From: CAKUIA01 sp034180465
GTDB taxonomy: Bacteria > Verrucomicrobiota > Verrucomicrobiia > Opitutales > Intestinicryptomonadaceae
DNA: 9,426 bases
Assembly: GCA_034180465.1 (NCBI GenBank)
Contig: JAXFOH010000042.1
Location: 1-9,426 of the forward strand
Direction: 5' to 3'
Shown: positions 7,549 through 9,426 of the stretch, in pieces
Position numbering within the stretch: the stretch's first letter is position 1
How the letters are laid out: the number at the start of each line of letters is the position of its first letter
The notes under the pieces: model-generated
What the model saw: the letters and a program-made list of their open reading frames with translations, nothing else
Databases searched by the model: none
Told to the model about the DNA's origin: nothing
Program-made: the position numbers and the translations under genes

Positions 7549-7577
7549 AATAAAAGTTTCAAAATAAAAGATGGCAA
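7549..7577 (-). promoter_or_regulatory. Possible promoter of the macA operon
   Basis: On the minus strand TTGCCA (7572-7577) is followed after 17 nt by TTTATT (7549-7554), about 100 nt before the macA ATG. Each box matches 4 of 6 consensus bases. The whole stretch between macA and the gdhA terminator is very A/T-rich and holds several equally weak candidates, so this is only a tentative placement. I see no clear operator or riboswitch there. Confidence 0.22.
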
Positions 7578-7639
7578 AGCCGTTTTTTTAAGATGCTTTT
7601 TTGCGCACCTAAAATATATGCCTTTGCCTAAAACGCAAA

Positions 7640-7667
7640 AAACCCCCGAGAAAAAACTCGGGGGTTT
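7640..7667 (-). terminator. Rho-independent terminator of gdhA
   Basis: A perfect 11-bp stem (arms 7640-7650 and 7657-7667, sequence AAACCCCCGAG on the minus strand) with a 6-nt loop begins about 33 nt after the gdhA stop and runs into six T. It is enclosed by a second inverted repeat, AAACGCA at 7631-7637 with TGCGTTT at 7676-7682. It separates gdhA from the macA operon. Confidence 0.92.
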
Positions 7668-7700
7668 GCAAAAAATGCGTTTATCGATAGCTTAAAGCAA

Positions 7701-9044
7701 TTATATGCCTTGGTCTATCATCGAGTCTGCAACCTTCTTAAAGCCTGCAATGTTTGCGCCGTTCATATAGTTGCCGGGTGTGCCGTATTCTTCGGCAGCT
7801 TCCATAGCGGCTTTGTGAATCGACTTCATAATGCCGTGCAACTTTTGGTCTACTTCTTCGGAAGTCCAGTTCAAGCGCATAGCGTTTTGCGACATTTCCA
7901 AACCGGAAGTTGCAACACCGCCCGCGTTCGAAGCCTTGCCGGGAGCGTAGAGGATTTTTGCCGACATATAAACGTCGATAGCTTCGGGAGTGGAGGGCAT
8001 ATTGGCGCCTTCCGAAACGCAGATACAACCGTTCTTGATAAGGTCTTTTGCGTTTTTGCCGTCGATTTCGTTTTGAGTTGCCGAGGGAAGTGCAACCTGA
8101 GCTTTTGCGATGCCCCAAGGCCTTTTGCCTTCGAAGTATTTTGCGCTCTTAAATTTCTTTGCGTATTCAGCAATTCTGCCGCGCTTTACGTTCTTTAGGT
8201 TCTTTACCCATTCCAACTTTTCCTGGGTAATGCCGTCTTTATCGAAGATAGTGCCGTTCGAGTCGGACATTGTAAGAACCTTTGCTCCGCACTGCAATGC
8301 TTTTTCTACAGTGTATTGGGCAACGTTGCCCGAGCCCGATACCAATACGTTCTTGCCTTCGAGCGAGTCGCCCTTGGTTGCAAGCATTTCTTGGCAGAAG
8401 TATACATTGCCGTAGCCAGTTGCTTCGGGACGAATAAGGCTGCCGCCCCAGTTTAGGGCCTTGCCTGTAAGAACGCTTTGGTGGGCGTTTACAATCTTTT
8501 TGTATTGACCGAACAAGTAGCCGATTTCTCTGCCGCCTACGCCGATATCGCCGGCGGGAACGTCGGTGTCGGGACCAATGTGGCGGTACAATTCGCGCAT
8601 AAAGCTTTGGCAGAAGCGCATAATTTCAACGTCGGACTTGCCTTTGGGGTCGAAGTTTGCGCCGCCTTTGCCGCCGCCCATGGGGAGGGTTGTAAGCGAG
8701 TTTTTGAAGGTCTGTTCAAAACCCAAGAACTTAAGTATGCTTAAATTTACGGAAGGGTGAAACCTTAAACCGCCCTTGTATGGACCTATTGCGCTGTTGA
8801 ATTGAATTCTATAGCCTTGGTTTACTTGGATAACGCCTTTGTCGTCTACCCAGGGAACTTGAAAGAGAATTACTCTTTCGGGAACAACCATTCTTTCGAG
8901 AATCTTGTTCTTTTGATATTTCTTTTCCTTGTCCAATACGCTGCTAAGAGAAGAGAATACTTCTTTTACCGCCTGAAGGAATTCTTTTTCCCAAGGCTGT
9001 TTTGCAGTGAGGTCGTTAAGGACGCTTTCTACATATTTATTCAT
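7701..9044 (-). CDS. gdhA: NADP-type glutamate dehydrogenase (hexameric class)
   Basis: This enzyme makes glutamate from 2-oxoglutarate and ammonium in the cytoplasm, and can run in reverse. At 447 residues it has the same length as E. coli GdhA. The N-terminal substrate domain contains GPYKGGLRFHPSVN (87-100), PMGGGKGGANFDPKG (121-135) with the catalytic-region lysine at 126, and PAGDIGVGGREIGYLFGQYK (163-182). The dinucleotide domain has the glycine-rich turn SGSGNVAQY (236-244), followed at the second strand by SDSNG (260-264), as in E. coli-type NADP-linked enzymes. Coenzyme choice is therefore inferred from similarity. The C-terminal part includes SEGANMPSTPEA (344-355) and GKASNAGGVATSGLEMSQN (369-387), both strongly conserved. 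The start is well supported: GGAAGG (9055-9060) lies 10 nt before the ATG, the clearest ribosome-binding site in the window. The gene appears monocistronic, with a terminator after it and a candidate promoter before it. Confidence 0.98.
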   Translation of the reverse strand: MNKYVESVLNDLTAKQPWEKEFLQAVKEVFSSLSSVLDKEKKYQKNKILERMVVPERVILFQVPWVDDKGVIQVNQGYRIQFNSAIGPYKGGLRFHPSVNLSILKFLGFEQTFKNSLTTLPMGGGKGGANFDPKGKSDVEIMRFCQSFMRELYRHIGPDTDVPAGDIGVGGREIGYLFGQYKKIVNAHQSVLTGKALNWGGSLIRPEATGYGNVYFCQEMLATKGDSLEGKNVLVSGSGNVAQYTVEKALQCGAKVLTMSDSNGTIFDKDGITQEKLEWVKNLKNVKRGRIAEYAKKFKSAKYFEGKRPWGIAKAQVALPSATQNEIDGKNAKDLIKNGCICVSEGANMPSTPEAIDVYMSAKILYAPGKASNAGGVATSGLEMSQNAMRLNWTSEEVDQKLHGIMKSIHKAAMEAAEEYGTPGNYMNGANIAGFKKVADSMIDQGI

Positions 9045-9087
9045 TTGTTTATTACCTTCCGTTTGTTTGGTTTAAAATATGGGCAAG

Positions 9088-9116
9088 ATATTTTTACCGC
9101 TAAATACTTGTGTCAA
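9088..9116 (-). promoter_or_regulatory. Candidate gdhA promoter
   Basis: A consensus -35 box TTGACA lies on the minus strand at 9111-9116. The -10 box is less clear: AAATAT at 17 nt spacing (9088-9093), AAAAAT at 15 nt or TATCTT at 20 nt are all possible. The leader would be about 40 nt and contains the GGAAGG ribosome-binding site. The flanking 9061-9180 stretch is strongly A/T-rich, as is common upstream of active promoters. No known operator (for example an NtrC site) is recognisable. Confidence 0.42.
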
Positions 9117-9245
9117 AGGCATTTTTTTAAAATCATCGCATTTTCGACAAAAATTACAATTTTGTATAAAATTTTTTAAATCGAAGCACAAAAGTGTAGC
9201 AAAAAGCGCGTTTTAGTGCGTGGCAAATGCAAAAATTACAGAAGT

Positions 9246-9426
9246 TTATTTAAGCAAATTAATACAGCTTTTGCACTGTTCTTTTAAGGAGGGCAAACCC
9301 GCTTTTGTGGCGCAATATAAAAGCATTTTCAAGGCTTTGGGTATGAATTTTTCGTATTCGGTTTTGCCCTTGCTTTTCGACAAAAACGCATAGGCACCCA
9401 ACGCCTGCATTAGCCTTTGGCAGGCC
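9246..9426 (-). CDS. C-terminal tail of an aminoglycoside-phosphotransferase-fold kinase (truncated by window)
   Basis: The minus strand has an open frame from the right edge to a TAA at 9246-9248, giving 59 residues: it starts ACQRLMQALGAYAFLSK, continues GKTEYEKFIPKALKMLLY and ends KSCINLLK. The QR-x-MQALGAYAFL segment, followed by a lysine-rich GK turn and an IPKALKMLLY helix, resembles the end of the phosphotransferase (APH/choline-kinase-like) domain found in bacterial sugar kinases such as the AmgK group. The catalytic loop would lie outside the window, so the substrate is unknown. The gene reads in the same direction as gdhA, but the 201-nt gap and the promoter-like sequence suggest separate transcription. 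I see no convincing terminator after its stop. The frame assignment is firm; the family name is a recollection of pattern and is less sure. Confidence 0.6.
   Translation of the reverse strand, partial: ACQRLMQALGAYAFLSKSKGKTEYEKFIPKALKMLLYCATKAGLPSLKEQCKSCINLLK

Noticed and set aside
7710..8198. 162-codon open frame on the plus strand inside gdhA
   Set aside because: It is antisense to a highly conserved enzyme and has no domain or start signal of its own.
9144..9171. Plus-strand promoter-like TTCGAC, 16 nt, TATAAA
   Set aside because: No plus-strand gene follows in the window, and the surrounding A/T-rich sequence produces such matches by chance.
9187..9196. Short hairpin CAC-AAAA-GTG after the phosphotransferase gene
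   Set aside because: Only three to four base pairs without a following T-run, so it is too weak to call a terminator.

Overview
The window looks like an ordinary chromosomal segment of a Gram-negative (diderm) bacterium with moderate, A/T-leaning base composition. The diderm call rests on a complete inner-to-outer-membrane efflux operon that includes an outer-membrane lipoprotein. The class is not fixed by anything I can see. The gene content, the sparse Shine-Dalgarno use and the style of the secreted beta-propeller protein and the phosphotransferase tail recall Verrucomicrobiota/PVC or similar gut and environmental bacteria, but that is a weak inference. I see no tRNA, rRNA, CRISPR array, insertion sequence, attachment site or phage gene.

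Layout from left to right. (1) At 1-901 on the plus strand is the C-terminal two thirds of an AzgA-type (NCS2) purine-base permease, cut by the window edge. (2) At 898-2523 on the minus strand is a secreted protein with a probable five-bladed beta-propeller of GH43/GH32 type. It converges on the permease so tightly that both TAG stops lie in one CTAG. It has its own sigma70-like promoter (2540-2568), immediately downstream of a strong terminator (2573-2606). (3) At 2626-7440 on the minus strand is a four-gene operon in transcription order macA, macB ATPase, macB permease, NodT/TolC-type outer-membrane lipoprotein. It encodes a whole MacAB-TolC-like tripartite ABC efflux pump, with MacB split into separate ATPase and permease polypeptides. 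(4) At 7701-9044 on the minus strand is gdhA, a hexameric NADP-type glutamate dehydrogenase, with its own terminator (7640-7667) and a candidate promoter around 9088-9116. (5) At 9246-9426 on the minus strand is the C-terminal tail of a phosphotransferase of the aminoglycoside-phosphotransferase fold, cut by the right edge.

The efflux genes clearly work together: MacA is the periplasmic adaptor, the ATPase and permease form the inner-membrane motor, and the NodT-like protein is the outer-membrane exit duct. They are joined by an 18-nt gap, an ATGA overlap and an 8-nt overlap, which suggests translational coupling and equal expression. The other genes (purine uptake, ammonium assimilation, the secreted propeller, the kinase-like tail) are separate units with no visible link to the pump.

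I do not see a convincing undescribed system. The points most worth a second look are the Ser/Thr-rich, triplet-repeat-like insertion in the periplasmic domain of the MacB permease, the uncharacterised secreted propeller protein, and the shared CTAG stop of the two convergent genes.
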